Part shown: positions 33,501-43,074 of the stretch, in pieces
Layout: each line of letters opens with the position of its first letter
Numbering within the stretch: position 1 is the stretch's first letter
Assembly (NCBI RefSeq): GCF_003955735.1
Contig: NZ_CP034464.1
Coordinates: 124,001-188,000 of the forward strand
Source: Undibacterium parvum
GTDB lineage: Bacteria > Pseudomonadota > Gammaproteobacteria > Burkholderiales > Burkholderiaceae_D
DNA: 64,000 nt
Direction: 5' to 3'
Program-made: the position numbers and the translations under genes
Notes under the pieces: generated by a model
What the model was told of the DNA's origin: nothing
The model's input: the letters and a program-made list of their open reading frames with translations, nothing else
Database searches by the model: none

Positions 33501-36419
33501 GCTCTTACCCGAACACAGGGTGCCCAGATCCTTGCTGCTGGACGCGTTTTCATAGGCATAAAAACCGCCGACCATGCGCTTGCGGTGAGAGTTGTTTTGT
33601 TTGGCAATCCCTGTCAGTTCTAGCGCCACACCAGCCTTAGGTTTACCATTGGTGTCGAGCGCGATCGCGCTTAAAGTAATTTTCTGTTTAACCGAAACCC
33701 ACTGACCAGCTTTGACACCGACCAGCACTGCCGACGACCATAAGGGTGTTACCGCGCTGATGGTCTGAATCTCGCCATTCGGATCGGCATAGCTCATCTC
33801 GGAGAGCAATTCTTGCGGCTTGACGATGGCAGGCAGATTCTTAATCACGGTCTTGCCAGCGCCGTTCTTATCTAGCGTGACCGGCAATTTGTTGGCGACA
33901 ATTTTTTGTTCGTCGGCCGACTCATCAGCGTTTGCTGCGGCATAAAAAGAATATTCTTCATAGGCAGGAAAACTAAGCGCTTTACTCCGCAGCAAACTGG
34001 TCACTTGCACCGCCAGGCCAGAGGCCCCGCCGCCATTGAGGTAGTTAAGCTGCACTCCCAGCGGTATTTCTTTCGGTGCCACCTGCACTTCTTTTGGTGG
34101 AGTAATGCGACCTTGTAGCAAAGGCAGACGGAACTCTTCTACCCTAAAACTGCCTGTGGTATAAGTGCCCTGACCGTAACGCGATTCGTCGTAGCCATCA
34201 TTCTGGCTTTCTTCATTACTCAGCTCTGCTTTGTTCTCTATTTTCCCTTTATCCAAAACGATCTCATAAGTACCGAGCTTGGCTTGCGCTGGCAACTTGA
34301 ACACCGTTTCGGCCGCACTTCTGCCGCGCCACACCAGCGGAAACTGGAATTCCTGATTACTGCCCTGATGGATAATTCTGGCCCTATCCGGCAATAACTC
34401 GGCCTTTTGCAAGCCGAAACCACGCAGATTTTCTATGCGTATCACGTGCTTCATAGACACCGTTTCACCAGCGCGGAACAAACTACGATCAAGCACAGTG
34501 TGGGCCCTGACGGTTGCCGCTTTATCGGTATTAGTAGGCAGGTTAAAGCGATACGACTCTATGCCGTTATTCCATGAGCTGAGCGCAAAGGCCATATCGG
34601 CGCGGCCCTTTTCATCGGTTTTACGGGCGCTGACAAAATAACCGTTAAGCTTGACAGGGTTGTTAGTGTCATAGCCGTAATTATTGCAGGAGCTCCCCAG
34701 AGAATTTGGCAGCATCGCGACGCCTTTGACATCGCTAGTACCGCGCCAGACTTCCTTACCCCAGCAATCAGAGATACGAATATCGGCTGCGGCAACTGGC
34801 TTGGCTTGATCTAAAGTGGTGACCCAGACTGCGCCATTTCCACGTCCAAGTTTAATATGCACCGCCATATTCGTCACCAGGGCGCTGGTGCGCACAAACA
34901 TCGGTGCGTCCTTGCCCAATAAGGCGCTACCGAGTTTTTTCGACTCCAGTTCGACCACATAAAAACCCGGATCTTTGAGCGGCAAGCCGATCACCTCGAA
35001 CGGCCGTGAAGACGGATCAGCATTATCTGGCATCGCTGGCAGATCGAGCTTACGCACGCCCGCTTCCTTGGCTAACAAGCCTATGCTGCGGGTCTCAACC
35101 GACTCGCGACCTATCGTGACGCGGCTCTCGTGGTAGGCATTAAGTTTGGCGATCCAGTTGATGATGGCGGCATCATCACTGACTTTCAGATTACTCACTT
35201 TACCCGGTGAATTTTTACCATCGACACTACGTACTAGTAAACTTTTTTCTACGTTTCTAAGCGTCACCGGCAAAGTGGCATCGGCATTAAGTTCTATGAT
35301 GCCGAAGGGCGCGGCAGGGAATTTCGCCAGCGGCGGGAAATCTGCAGTCGCAAATTTCAGAGGAAACTGTGCTGCATTGGATAAAGTGCGGCCACTCTCA
35401 TCGACCAGTTTGGACGGCAGCACGATCGCATATTCGGTCTTTTCGGCAAATGGTGGTTTAAAGCTAATCGATTGCACCATGGCTTCTTTGTCGTCACGCT
35501 GAAACTCAGGTTTAACGCTGCCCTTACTGCCTTTGATGAGAATATCTTCCGCCAGTTTGCGGCTGATGGGCGAGCTGAAATACAGAGTCACTGGCGAGAT
35601 CGGGGTGCAAGCGGCATTCGCGTTTTCGCGCTGGCAACTCATACTGGCGCTAAAAGCCTTACGGGTATTAAAGCTGAAGGTTTGCGGCTTAGACGTGGCC
35701 AGACCGCTGGCGGTGGCGATGCCCTTATCCCACACCAGCTTGACTGCCGCCTCATTCGGAAAGCGTTGCTGGCACTGGACTATCGTGACACGAGCGCCAT
35801 CTTCATTTGGTGCAAAATGTTTTAACAAGGCGGCGCGCGCGTCTTTTTCGACAAACTTAACCGGCACTCTTTCGTGTACGCCTTCAATTTCGCAATACAG
35901 ATGCTGGCGTATGCTGGCCTCGGTAGCCGCTCCGTTTTGCGTCAATATAAACGCCTGCTCTTCTTCTATGCTGCCGCCCTCATACGGCTGCACACGCAGC
36001 ACGGCCGGGCCGCCGGTAGAGAATTGAAATGCTGCCTTGCCGGTCAGGAGATTGCCGCCCACCGTCTTAAAGCCGGGCTTGAGCGTGAAGCTACACTGAG
36101 TACCAGGTGGCAGGTCGCGGTTAAAATCAAAAATCCAGTTTTTATCATCGGCCCAGCGTGAACTACCGGCTTCGCTGCACTTAACATCAAATGGTGCGCC
36201 CGCTTTCGGGTCACCAAATGCCACCGCTGATTCTGAAAAAGTCGCTCTGACCTGACGGATCTGGGCAACCTCTCCTTGCGGTGAAAATTTGACGACATTC
36301 GCGGCCAGCGCATGTGATGCGCCAGCCAGCGCTAGCAACACAAAAGCAGAAATACCTGCCGCAACGCCTTTAAGCTTACTGTTAAGCTTACTCACAGAGG
36401 CCAAGGATAAATTCTTCAT
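30558..36419 (-). CDS. yfhM: Bacterial alpha-2-macroglobulin, thioester type
   Basis: A 1953-aa exported protein with an N-terminal signal sequence (FVLLALAGASHALA) and no lipobox. It has a long array of macroglobulin beta domains, then PLWRGRSAAETVFKLPAQ-type MG domains, a bait-like region, and a C-terminal thioester domain with the intact CLEQ motif in YPYSCLEQKTSRAIGM near residue 1484. Thioester proteins of this type trap proteases that breach the outer membrane and are thought to work with PBP1C in envelope repair. Longer than E. coli YfhM (1653 aa). It begins 2 bp after the LplT-PlsC stop, so translation is probably coupled. Its usual partner pbpC is 1.8 kb downstream. Confidence 0.92.
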   Translation of the reverse strand: MKNLSLASVSKLNSKLKGVAAGISAFVLLALAGASHALAANVVKFSPQGEVAQIRQVRATFSESAVAFGDPKAGAPFDVKCSEAGSSRWADDKNWIFDFNRDLPPGTQCSFTLKPGFKTVGGNLLTGKAAFQFSTGGPAVLRVQPYEGGSIEEEQAFILTQNGAATEASIRQHLYCEIEGVHERVPVKFVEKDARAALLKHFAPNEDGARVTIVQCQQRFPNEAAVKLVWDKGIATASGLATSKPQTFSFNTRKAFSASMSCQRENANAACTPISPVTLYFSSPISRKLAEDILIKGSKGSVKPEFQRDDKEAMVQSISFKPPFAEKTEYAIVLPSKLVDESGRTLSNAAQFPLKFATADFPPLAKFPAAPFGIIELNADATLPVTLRNVEKSLLVRSVDGKNSPGKVSNLKVSDDAAIINWIAKLNAYHESRVTIGRESVETRSIGLLAKEAGVRKLDLPAMPDNADPSSRPFEVIGLPLKDPGFYVVELESKKLGSALLGKDAPMFVRTSALVTNMAVHIKLGRGNGAVWVTTLDQAKPVAAADIRISDCWGKEVWRGTSDVKGVAMLPNSLGSSCNNYGYDTNNPVKLNGYFVSARKTDEKGRADMAFALSSWNNGIESYRFNLPTNTDKAATVRAHTVLDRSLFRAGETVSMKHVIRIENLRGFGLQKAELLPDRARIIHQGSNQEFQFPLVWRGRSAAETVFKLPAQAKLGTYEIVLDKGKIENKAELSNEESQNDGYDESRYGQGTYTTGSFRVEEFRLPLLQGRITPPKEVQVAPKEIPLGVQLNYLNGGGASGLAVQVTSLLRSKALSFPAYEEYSFYAAANADESADEQKIVANKLPVTLDKNGAGKTVIKNLPAIVKPQELLSEMSYADPNGEIQTISAVTPLWSSAVLVGVKAGQWVSVKQKITLSAIALDTNGKPKAGVALELTGIAKQNNSHRKRMVGGFYAYENASSSKDLGTLCSGKSDERGLFICEASLSEPGNIEILAKAKDENGKPATAKTSAWVTGRGEIWFDGENQDRMDVLPERKHYEAGETASFQVRMPFRYATALVAIEREGVIETMLVQLNGRDPSIQVPIKAEYGPNVFVSVLAVRGRMREVPWYSFFTWGWKEPLNWWSEFREYQDPSATVDLAKPAYKYGIAEITVGTAAHKLAVTVTTDKTTYAIRTSAKATVQVLLPNGKPAAGAEVAIAAVDEALLELQPNGSWDLLSAMLQRRSYGVETATAQMQVIGKRHYGRKAVAAGGGGGKSSTRELFDTLLLWKPVLILDANGRAQIDVPLNDALTSFKIVAIALNGEGLFGTGSASIRATQDLQIISGLPPLVREGDVFTAMLTLRNTTTRAMQVQVAATVTGLAAELPKQNIAIPAGEAREVNWNVTVPVSALPEDKQQLVWELKAQEQGGAGVKDALKFTQRVVPAVPVTVQQASLMQLDKALSMPIIQPADGLPGRGGVAISLMPSLAGSQEGIRKYFNDYPYSCLEQKTSRAIGMRDAAQWQKVASDLPSYLDGDGLAYYYPPGESSANRGSDSLTAYLISATHEANYAVPDASRNKMLQGLAAFVEGKITRDFWSPKKDLEVRKLAALEALSRYGQVQERMLGSIQINPNLWPTSAVIDWLAILQNTPAIAKRAAYLKEAEQILRARLNYQGTRMGFSNEQDDYWWWLMGNSDNSANRLILVTLNNPAWADDMSKLVTGSIQRQVRGHWMSTTANVWGSLAMEKFALKFETEKVAGSSKANLQMAAVSGPVQTYNWGPTSGGKLMLPWPAAGSATDSIKLSHEGKGKPWVTLQSLAAVTLKAPFSSGYRITKTVQAIEQKEKGKYSRGDILRVNIDVDAQTDMTWVVLTDPIPGGASLLGSGLGRDSAIAANATGVVSSEPDYSAAWMAYEERSFESYRAYYQFVPKGKFSISYTMRLNNVGEFKLPQTRVEAMYAPEMFGESPNAGMSVK

Positions 36420-36421
36420 GA

Positions 36422-38308
36422 TTATTTCCAGTCACCACGTAATTGTTTGACTTTTTCTTGCAGCATGATGGGGTTCACAGCGGTGGGCAATAAGGATTCA
36501 CCGACCACCAGTTCCAGCTTAGAAAAGGGTCCACGGCGGAAGGCGCGCTCAAAAGCATTGCCCTTGCCACGCGTTAAAAAGCTGCCCCACAGACCCCGCA
36601 AGGCCATAGGAAACACCGGTACTGGGCTACGCTCTAAGATCTTCATGACGCCGCCCCTAAATTCATTCATATCACCGGTGGTAGTAAGCTTACCTTCAGG
36701 GAAAATACACACCAATTCGCCTTCATGCAGTGCTTTGGCAATATCGATATAGGCTTTTTCCATCAGCCACGGATCTTCCTTAGCTGAGGCTATCGGGATC
36801 GCCTTAGCTGTCTTAAATATCCAGGATAAAAACGGGATCTGGAAAATGCGGTGATCCATCACGAAACGGATAGGACGCGGGCTATACGCACCGATGACGA
36901 TTGCATCCATGTAGCTAACATGATTACAAACCAGCACCGCAGCGCCCTCTTCCGGCAAACGATCGACATTCACGCCTTTGACTCTGTGCACGGTATGCAG
37001 CAGCAACCATGCAAGAAAGCGCATCAGGAACTCTGGCACCAGACTAAAAATATAGATAGCGACGATCGCGTTCAAAATAGCCGTAGCTAAGAATAATTGC
37101 GGAATAGTGAAACCAGCGTTAAGCATCAGCATCGCTGCCAAGGCAGCTACCACCATAAACACGGCGTTGAGGATATTCATGCCAGCAATGGTGCGCGACA
37201 GATGTTTAGGATCGCAACGCGTCTGTATCAGGGCAAACAATGGCACGATATACAGACCGCCAAAGACACCTATCATGGCGATATCAAACAGGATGCGCCA
37301 GCTACCGGTCTGATGAATAAAACCCAGCATATCGACCGCAGCGGTATTGGTGTAAGTGAGACTAGACAGATACAGATCTACCCCGAATACCGACAAACCT
37401 ATAGAACCAAACGGCACCAAACCTATCTCTACCTTATGGCCGGAGAGGCGTTCGCATAATAAAGAACCGGCACCGATACCAAAAGAGAATATGGTCAACA
37501 GTAAGACAAACACATAATGATCGCCATGCAGATAGTCTTTGGCGAACAGCGGGAATTGCGCCAGGATGATGGCGCCATAAAACCAAAACCAGGAATTACC
37601 CAGCAGCGACAAAAATACCGGCTTATTTTGCTTGCTGAAACTGATATTGCGGATAGTTTCAGTAACCGGATTCCAGTTAATTTTTAATTCAGGCTCAGGC
37701 GCTGGCGAATGCGGTATCCGCAGGCTGGCTAACCAACCGACAATAGCAATCGCGATGGTCCCACCGGCCACCAATTGTATGCCCCAGCCTTCTTGCACGA
37801 CCAAGACTGCACCTAGTATCTCGCCCATCAAGATGCCAACGAAGGTGCCGGTTTCTATTACGCCATTACCGCCTACGAGCTCATCGGTCTTCAGATGTTG
37901 CGGCAGATACGCGTATTTAACCGGGCCAAACAAGGTTGAATGGATGCCCATACCGGCCACTGCAGCGACCAGCAACCATAATTGATGGGTCATCCAACCG
38001 CCAGCGGCGATACACATGATGATGATTTCTAAAAGTTTTACCTTGCGCGCCATACCGGCTTTTTCAAACTTATCGGCAAGCTGCCCAGAAGTGGCAGAAA
38101 ACAGCACGAAAGGCAAAATGAAGAGACCGGGGATCAGATTATTTAATAAACCCACATCCATGTTGGTCCAATGCAGGGCATCGTAAGTGAGGATGGTGAG
38201 CAAAGCGGTCTTGAACACATTGTCATTAAAAGCGCCTAGGAACTGAGTCCAGAAAAAAGGCGCGAAGCGACGTTGCTTGAGAAGTGCAAACTGACTGTGT
38301 TGGCTCAT
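36422..38308 (-). CDS. LplT-PlsC fusion: lysophospholipid transporter with acyltransferase
   Basis: A 628-aa inner-membrane protein. Residues 1-420 form an MFS transporter of the LplT type (FFWTQFLGAFNDNVFKTALL, FGPVKYAYLPQHLKTDELVG). Residues 440-628 form a PlsC acyltransferase with NHVSYMDAIVIG (HxxxxD) and IFPEGKLTTTG. Together they would flip lysophospholipid inward and re-acylate it. In many bacteria a third acyl-ACP synthetase domain (Aas) follows; it is absent here, so acyl chains must come from acyl-ACP or acyl-CoA made elsewhere. It heads the run into the alpha-2-macroglobulin gene, which suggests a shared envelope-repair theme. Confidence 0.9.
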   Translation of the reverse strand: MSQHSQFALLKQRRFAPFFWTQFLGAFNDNVFKTALLTILTYDALHWTNMDVGLLNNLIPGLFILPFVLFSATSGQLADKFEKAGMARKVKLLEIIIMCIAAGGWMTHQLWLLVAAVAGMGIHSTLFGPVKYAYLPQHLKTDELVGGNGVIETGTFVGILMGEILGAVLVVQEGWGIQLVAGGTIAIAIVGWLASLRIPHSPAPEPELKINWNPVTETIRNISFSKQNKPVFLSLLGNSWFWFYGAIILAQFPLFAKDYLHGDHYVFVLLLTIFSFGIGAGSLLCERLSGHKVEIGLVPFGSIGLSVFGVDLYLSSLTYTNTAAVDMLGFIHQTGSWRILFDIAMIGVFGGLYIVPLFALIQTRCDPKHLSRTIAGMNILNAVFMVVAALAAMLMLNAGFTIPQLFLATAILNAIVAIYIFSLVPEFLMRFLAWLLLHTVHRVKGVNVDRLPEEGAAVLVCNHVSYMDAIVIGAYSPRPIRFVMDHRIFQIPFLSWIFKTAKAIPIASAKEDPWLMEKAYIDIAKALHEGELVCIFPEGKLTTTGDMNEFRGGVMKILERSPVPVFPMALRGLWGSFLTRGKGNAFERAFRRGPFSKLELVVGESLLPTAVNPIMLQEKVKQLRGDWK

Positions 38309-38443
38309 GGAGGATTTCGCTAAGGAAAATTAAAAAATGAAAGCAATTATAATTTAATCATGCTTTACTTGAATGAATATCTTAAGTGCCGGGAATGCTG
38401 GGAGCACTCCTGATGCGCTTAGCGCTACACTGATCGCTGCTCT

Positions 38444-39382
38444 TTAGCTGCTTTCATTAGCTTCGCGCTGATACGGCGGCAAGCTGGCTCCGCAATGCAG
38501 GCAATACAGGGCCTCGCTAACATGCCCCTCGGTCAGGCATTCGTGGCAGCTGCGCGTGGTAGGTTGAACTGGTTTAGTCTCGCGCCTTTGCGCGCCCATC
38601 TCCGCCGTCACGATCCCGGTCGGCACCGCCAATACGCCCCAGCCTAACAGCATCATCATCGAGGCAATCAAACGACCTAAATCGGTTTTAGGCGTGATGT
38701 CACCAAAGCCCACCGTAGTCATGGTCGTGATCGCCCAATACACACTGATAGGTATACTGGTATAGCCATGCTCTGGCCCTTCCACCAAATACATCACGGT
38801 ACCCATAATCAGCACCACCATCAAGACCACGCACAGAAACACCAGTATCTTGCGCGAACTGGCACGTAAGGCGCGCCCCAAACTGCTGAATTCTTCCAGA
38901 TAGGCGGTCATTTTAAACACTCGAAACACCCGCAACAGGCGCAGCACCCGCACATCGACCAAAACATACAACTCTGGAAAAAATAGGGTGAGGTAACTAG
39001 GCAGCACGGTCAGTAAATCGACGATACCAAAAAAACTGCGGGCGTAACGCCAGGGGCGGCGCACACAGACCAGACGCGCCAGATATTCGAGTGTAAAAAT
39101 CGCGGTCAAGCCATACTCGACCCAGGTCAATAAAGTGCCATGACTGGCATTAAAGCTGGCCATACTATCGAGCATCACCACCAAAACACTGACCAGGATG
39201 GCGATGATCAATCCTATATCGAAGTAACGTCCGGCCCGGGTATCGGCCTCGAAGATGATCGTGTAGAGCGACAAACGCCAACCAGCCAGGGGCTTATCGA
39301 GCAATTGTTCGGTACCTAAGTCTGAAGACTGCGGCCTAGCCCTAGTCTGCGGCTGGTCTTGATGAGTGTGTGCTGGATTCAT
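38444..39382 (-). CDS. Voltage-gated K+ channel-like protein with C-terminal zinc ribbon
   Basis: A 312-aa six-helix ion channel. S4 carries regularly spaced arginines (VRVLRLLRVFRVFKM). The pore loop has TTMTTVGFGDITP, the potassium selectivity filter. The cytoplasmic tail has CHECLTEGHVSEALYCLHCG near residues 279-298, a four-cysteine zinc ribbon not found in standard Kv-type bacterial channels. The N-terminal 30 residues are polar. Alternative: nonselective cation channel. It is a single gene; the region 38309-38443 upstream of its stop holds no clear feature. Confidence 0.9.
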   Translation of the reverse strand: MNPAHTHQDQPQTRARPQSSDLGTEQLLDKPLAGWRLSLYTIIFEADTRAGRYFDIGLIIAILVSVLVVMLDSMASFNASHGTLLTWVEYGLTAIFTLEYLARLVCVRRPWRYARSFFGIVDLLTVLPSYLTLFFPELYVLVDVRVLRLLRVFRVFKMTAYLEEFSSLGRALRASSRKILVFLCVVLMVVLIMGTVMYLVEGPEHGYTSIPISVYWAITTMTTVGFGDITPKTDLGRLIASMMMLLGWGVLAVPTGIVTAEMGAQRRETKPVQPTTRSCHECLTEGHVSEALYCLHCGASLPPYQREANESS

Positions 39383-39648
39383 GCTGGCAGCTTAACTGAA
39401 GCGGTATGCAATTTCAATCAACAAACTGCCACGCAATAAAGCACAAGCCGGCTAATTTCATAGATCTATCCTGGCACTAAGCAAAATTTTATGCTGCTCA
39501 ATTTGCTCATCCTGGTATTAGCTATGTTTGTGTCTAGTCCAGCGCATTCCTGTAAGTTTTAAGCGAAAAACTATGTAAGAATCTTCGCCTAAAAGTGCCT
39601 ACCATAAAAATTAAAAACTAAAAATTTCCTAATGAGACTCTCATCGAT

Positions 39649-42600
39649 ATGAAAATAAGCAAACTATCCCCTTTAGTCGTGACGCTCAGCCTGAGCGGCT
39701 TACTCGCCATCTCTTGTACGAGCGCCTTTGCCGCCGCCTCATCTTCATCATCCTTAGCTTACAGCCGCTTCCCGGCGATACGGGGCGACAGCGTGGTATT
39801 CACATCTGAAGGCGACCTGTGGAAAGTTGCCGCCACTGGCGGCCAGGCACAAAGACTGACCTCACATCCGGCGGCCGAGATTAATCCAGCGATTTCGCAC
39901 GATGGCAAATGGATCGCTTTTTCGGCTTCGTATGAAGGCGCACTGGAAGCCTATGTGATGCCAGCGGCCGGCGGCGTACCTAAGCGTCTGAGCTTTGAAA
40001 ACAGCGCAGTCAACGTCTTGGGCTGGACTGCGACGGGCCAAGTGCTGGTGAGCATGCAGCGCAGTAGCGGCCCCTCCGGGCATAGAGTCGTGTCGAGCAT
40101 CAATCCACAAAACATGCTTAGCCAGGTGTTTGCAGTGGCCGACGCCAACGAAGCGGTCCTCGATGACAGCGGCAAATATCTGTACTTCACGCGCTATGGT
40201 CTGCAGATGACTAACGACAACGCGAGGAAGTATAGAGGCGGTACTTATGCCCAACTATGGCGCTATGAATTACAAGGCAAGGGCGAAGCCACCCCAGTAT
40301 TTGCAGATACCGGCAGCATCAATCACAAACGCCCTATGTGGTGGAATAATCGTCTGTACTTCTTAAATGATGAAGACGGTGCCTACAACCTCTACTCAGC
40401 CAATCCGGATGGCAGCGAACGCCGCCAACTTACACATCACAAAGACTGGGAAGTGCGTAATCCTTCCCTGGGCGATGGCAAAATCGTCTACCAGCTTGGC
40501 GCCGATTTGCATGTCTTAGACCTTGCTACATTAGCTGATAAGACGCTGGAAATTGCCCTGCTATCCGATTTCGACCAGCAACGCCAACGTCAAATCAAAT
40601 CGCCGCTGGAGCATCTGACCCATGTGGAACTGGCAGGCAAACAGCAACGCCTGCTATTCACCGCACGCGGCCATCTTGCAATTGCTGGGAATAATTCGCA
40701 AAGACGGGTAGAGATCGCCATCCCTGAGGGCTCTAGGGCGCGCGAGGCGGTGTTTTCGCATGATGACAAATCGGTGTACGCCTTGCTGGATGCCAGCGGC
40801 GAAAACGAAATCTGGCAATTCGCCGCCGATGGCACAGGCAAGGGGCATGCCCTCACCAGCGACGGCACTGTACATCGCTGGAACATCTACCCTTCTCCAG
40901 ACGGTAAATGGCTGGCACACACCGACAAGCGCGGCCGCCTGTATCTACTCGATCTGCTCAGCAAGGCAAATATCCTGATTGATGATGGCGGTAAATTCGG
41001 CATAGAAAAACATGAAGAAGTAAGCTGGTCGGCCGATAGTAAAACCATCGCCATCGCGCGCCCGTTGAAAGATCTGGACCGCCGTCAAATTGGTCTCTAT
41101 AGCATAGACAGCAAACAACTGAGCTTCGCCACCAGCGACCGTTACGATAGTTTTTCACCCGCTTTTTCTGCCGATGGTCACTGGTTGTATTTCATCTCCA
41201 ACCGCAATTTTCAGGCCAGCAACCCGGCGCCTTGGGGCGATCGGAATATGGGCCCGTATTTCGACAAGCGCGGAGGCGTGTATGCCTTGGCGCTACAAGC
41301 AGGTCAGCGTTTCCCCTTCAAGCCTGAAGATGAATTAAGTAAAGCCAGCAAGCCAGAAACCCCGGACGAGAAAAAACCGGAAGACAAAAAATCTGGCGAC
41401 GAAACAAAGAAATCTGCGCCGTCTATCAACTACACAGATCTAAGCCAAAGGCTATACCAAGTACCGCTGGCGGCCGGCAATTACCAGGATCTGGCGGTCG
41501 ATGACAAACGTCTGTATTTTATGGAGCGAGAGGGTAACGAAGAACGCAAGTTCAACTTGAAAACTTTGGCGATTAGCGCTGCAGCGCCCCAGCCGGACTT
41601 ATTTGTCGGCGGTATCCAAAGCTATCAACTATCCAGCGCCAAGAAACATCTCTCCTATAGAACTGCCAGCACGACCGGTACCGGCGAATTTGTGATCGTC
41701 GAAGCGGGTGCCAAACAGCCAGCTGACATCAGCAAAGCCAAAGTGAAGATGGATGACTGGAGTTTCCGTTCCACTCCGCGACTAGAATGGCAGCAAATAT
41801 TTCTCGATGCCTGGCGCATGCACAGAGATTTTCTGTTTGATGATAAAATGCGCGGTGTCAACTGGGAGCAAATGCGCAGCAAATATGCGCCACTGGTAGA
41901 GCGCGTGAGCGATAGAGCCGAGCTCAATGATGTGTTGGCGCAGATGATCAGTGAAGTAAGCACATTGCATTCGCAATTTCGTCCCGGCGATATCCGTAAA
42001 GCAGAACCCGATGGGAAAAATGCCAGCCTGGGTGCGGTCTTGACGCGCACTGCTGAAGGCTATCGAATAGAGCACATCTATCGCAGCGAGGCCGAACTGC
42101 CATCACAAACTTCGCCTCTGGCGCAGCCCGATCTGGATATTCAGGACGGCGATGTGATCACCGCCATCAACGGTCGCCCAGTATTAGAAGCGCGCGACAT
42201 TTCTGACCTCTTACTTAACCAGGTCGACCAGCAAGTGCTATTGCAAGTTAAGCGTGGCAAGGCCGCGGCCAATAACTTCATCGTCACCCCGGTCAGTATG
42301 GAAAAACACGCAAGCCTGCGCTATAGCGACTGGGAACAAGGCCGCAGCAGCCGCGTACATAGCGCCTCGCTAGGTCAGATCGGCTATCTGCATCTGCGCG
42401 CCATGGGCAAGAATGACATCGCCAATTTTGCCCGCGAGTTTTATGCCAATATCAATCGTGATGGTCTCATCATCGACGTGCGTCGCAATAATGGCGGCAA
42501 TATCGATAGCTTTATCATAGAAAAACTCTTGCGCAAGGCCTGGGCGTTTTGGACTTCACCCAAAGGCGTGATCGGCACCAATATGCAGCAAACCTTCCGC

Positions 42601-42978
42601 GGCCATCTGGTGGTCTTGATTGATGAGCTCACTTACTCGGATGGAGAAACCTTTGCCGCCGGCATTAAGGAGCTCAAACTGGCGCCACTGGTCGGCAAAC
42701 GCACCGCCGGTGCCGGGGTTTGGCTGGATGACCAAAACACCCTGGCCGACAATGGCATGGCGCGGGTCGCGGAAAACGGCCAGTTTGCCGTCAGCGATGG
42801 CCGCTGGCTGGTAGAAGGCACAGGCGTAACACCGGATGTGGAAGTCGACAATCTGCCCAACGCCACCTTCAAGGGAGAAGATAGGCAATTGGAAGTGGCC
42901 TTAAGTATGCTGCAGAAAAAAATTAGTGAGCAAGCGATAAAATCCTTGCTGCCGCAAGCAATACCCGTACTGAAGTAA
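39649..42978 (+). CDS. Exported tricorn-like S41 protease
   Basis: An 1109-aa exported protein (signal peptide ending AFAAAS near residue 29). Beta-propeller repeats come first (SRFPAIRGDSVVFTSEGDLW, PAISHDGKWIAFSASYEG and later WSADSKTIAIARP). Then a Lys/Glu-rich linker, a second short propeller part, a PDZ domain (about 805-880) and a C-terminal S41 protease core. Candidate catalytic residues are His774 in VSTLHSQF and Ser997 in TYSDGETF, matching the tricorn layout. Tricorn proteases trim peptides; this one acts in the periplasm. The 266-bp region upstream must hold its promoter. Followed by a strong terminator. Confidence 0.9.
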   Translation: MKISKLSPLVVTLSLSGLLAISCTSAFAAASSSSSLAYSRFPAIRGDSVVFTSEGDLWKVAATGGQAQRLTSHPAAEINPAISHDGKWIAFSASYEGALEAYVMPAAGGVPKRLSFENSAVNVLGWTATGQVLVSMQRSSGPSGHRVVSSINPQNMLSQVFAVADANEAVLDDSGKYLYFTRYGLQMTNDNARKYRGGTYAQLWRYELQGKGEATPVFADTGSINHKRPMWWNNRLYFLNDEDGAYNLYSANPDGSERRQLTHHKDWEVRNPSLGDGKIVYQLGADLHVLDLATLADKTLEIALLSDFDQQRQRQIKSPLEHLTHVELAGKQQRLLFTARGHLAIAGNNSQRRVEIAIPEGSRAREAVFSHDDKSVYALLDASGENEIWQFAADGTGKGHALTSDGTVHRWNIYPSPDGKWLAHTDKRGRLYLLDLLSKANILIDDGGKFGIEKHEEVSWSADSKTIAIARPLKDLDRRQIGLYSIDSKQLSFATSDRYDSFSPAFSADGHWLYFISNRNFQASNPAPWGDRNMGPYFDKRGGVYALALQAGQRFPFKPEDELSKASKPETPDEKKPEDKKSGDETKKSAPSINYTDLSQRLYQVPLAAGNYQDLAVDDKRLYFMEREGNEERKFNLKTLAISAAAPQPDLFVGGIQSYQLSSAKKHLSYRTASTTGTGEFVIVEAGAKQPADISKAKVKMDDWSFRSTPRLEWQQIFLDAWRMHRDFLFDDKMRGVNWEQMRSKYAPLVERVSDRAELNDVLAQMISEVSTLHSQFRPGDIRKAEPDGKNASLGAVLTRTAEGYRIEHIYRSEAELPSQTSPLAQPDLDIQDGDVITAINGRPVLEARDISDLLLNQVDQQVLLQVKRGKAAANNFIVTPVSMEKHASLRYSDWEQGRSSRVHSASLGQIGYLHLRAMGKNDIANFAREFYANINRDGLIIDVRRNNGGNIDSFIIEKLLRKAWAFWTSPKGVIGTNMQQTFRGHLVVLIDELTYSDGETFAAGIKELKLAPLVGKRTAGAGVWLDDQNTLADNGMARVAENGQFAVSDGRWLVEGTGVTPDVEVDNLPNATFKGEDRQLEVALSMLQKKISEQAIKSLLPQAIPVLK

Positions 42979-43015
42979 AACTGAAAAGTAAAACTGAAGC
43001 AAGGGCTGTAAATTC

Positions 43016-43060
43016 AAAAAAGGGCGCTGATGCGCACGGCATCAACACCCTTTTTTTTTC
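43016..43060 (+). terminator. Rho-independent terminator, convergent genes
   Basis: AAAAAAGGGCGCTGATGC and GCATCAACACCCTTTTTTTTT form a long stem with a short GCAC-type loop and flanking A and T runs. It follows the tricorn gene and also faces the DUF2189 gene ending at 43075. Confidence 0.88.
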
Positions 43061-43074
43061 AGGCTCAATTACGT

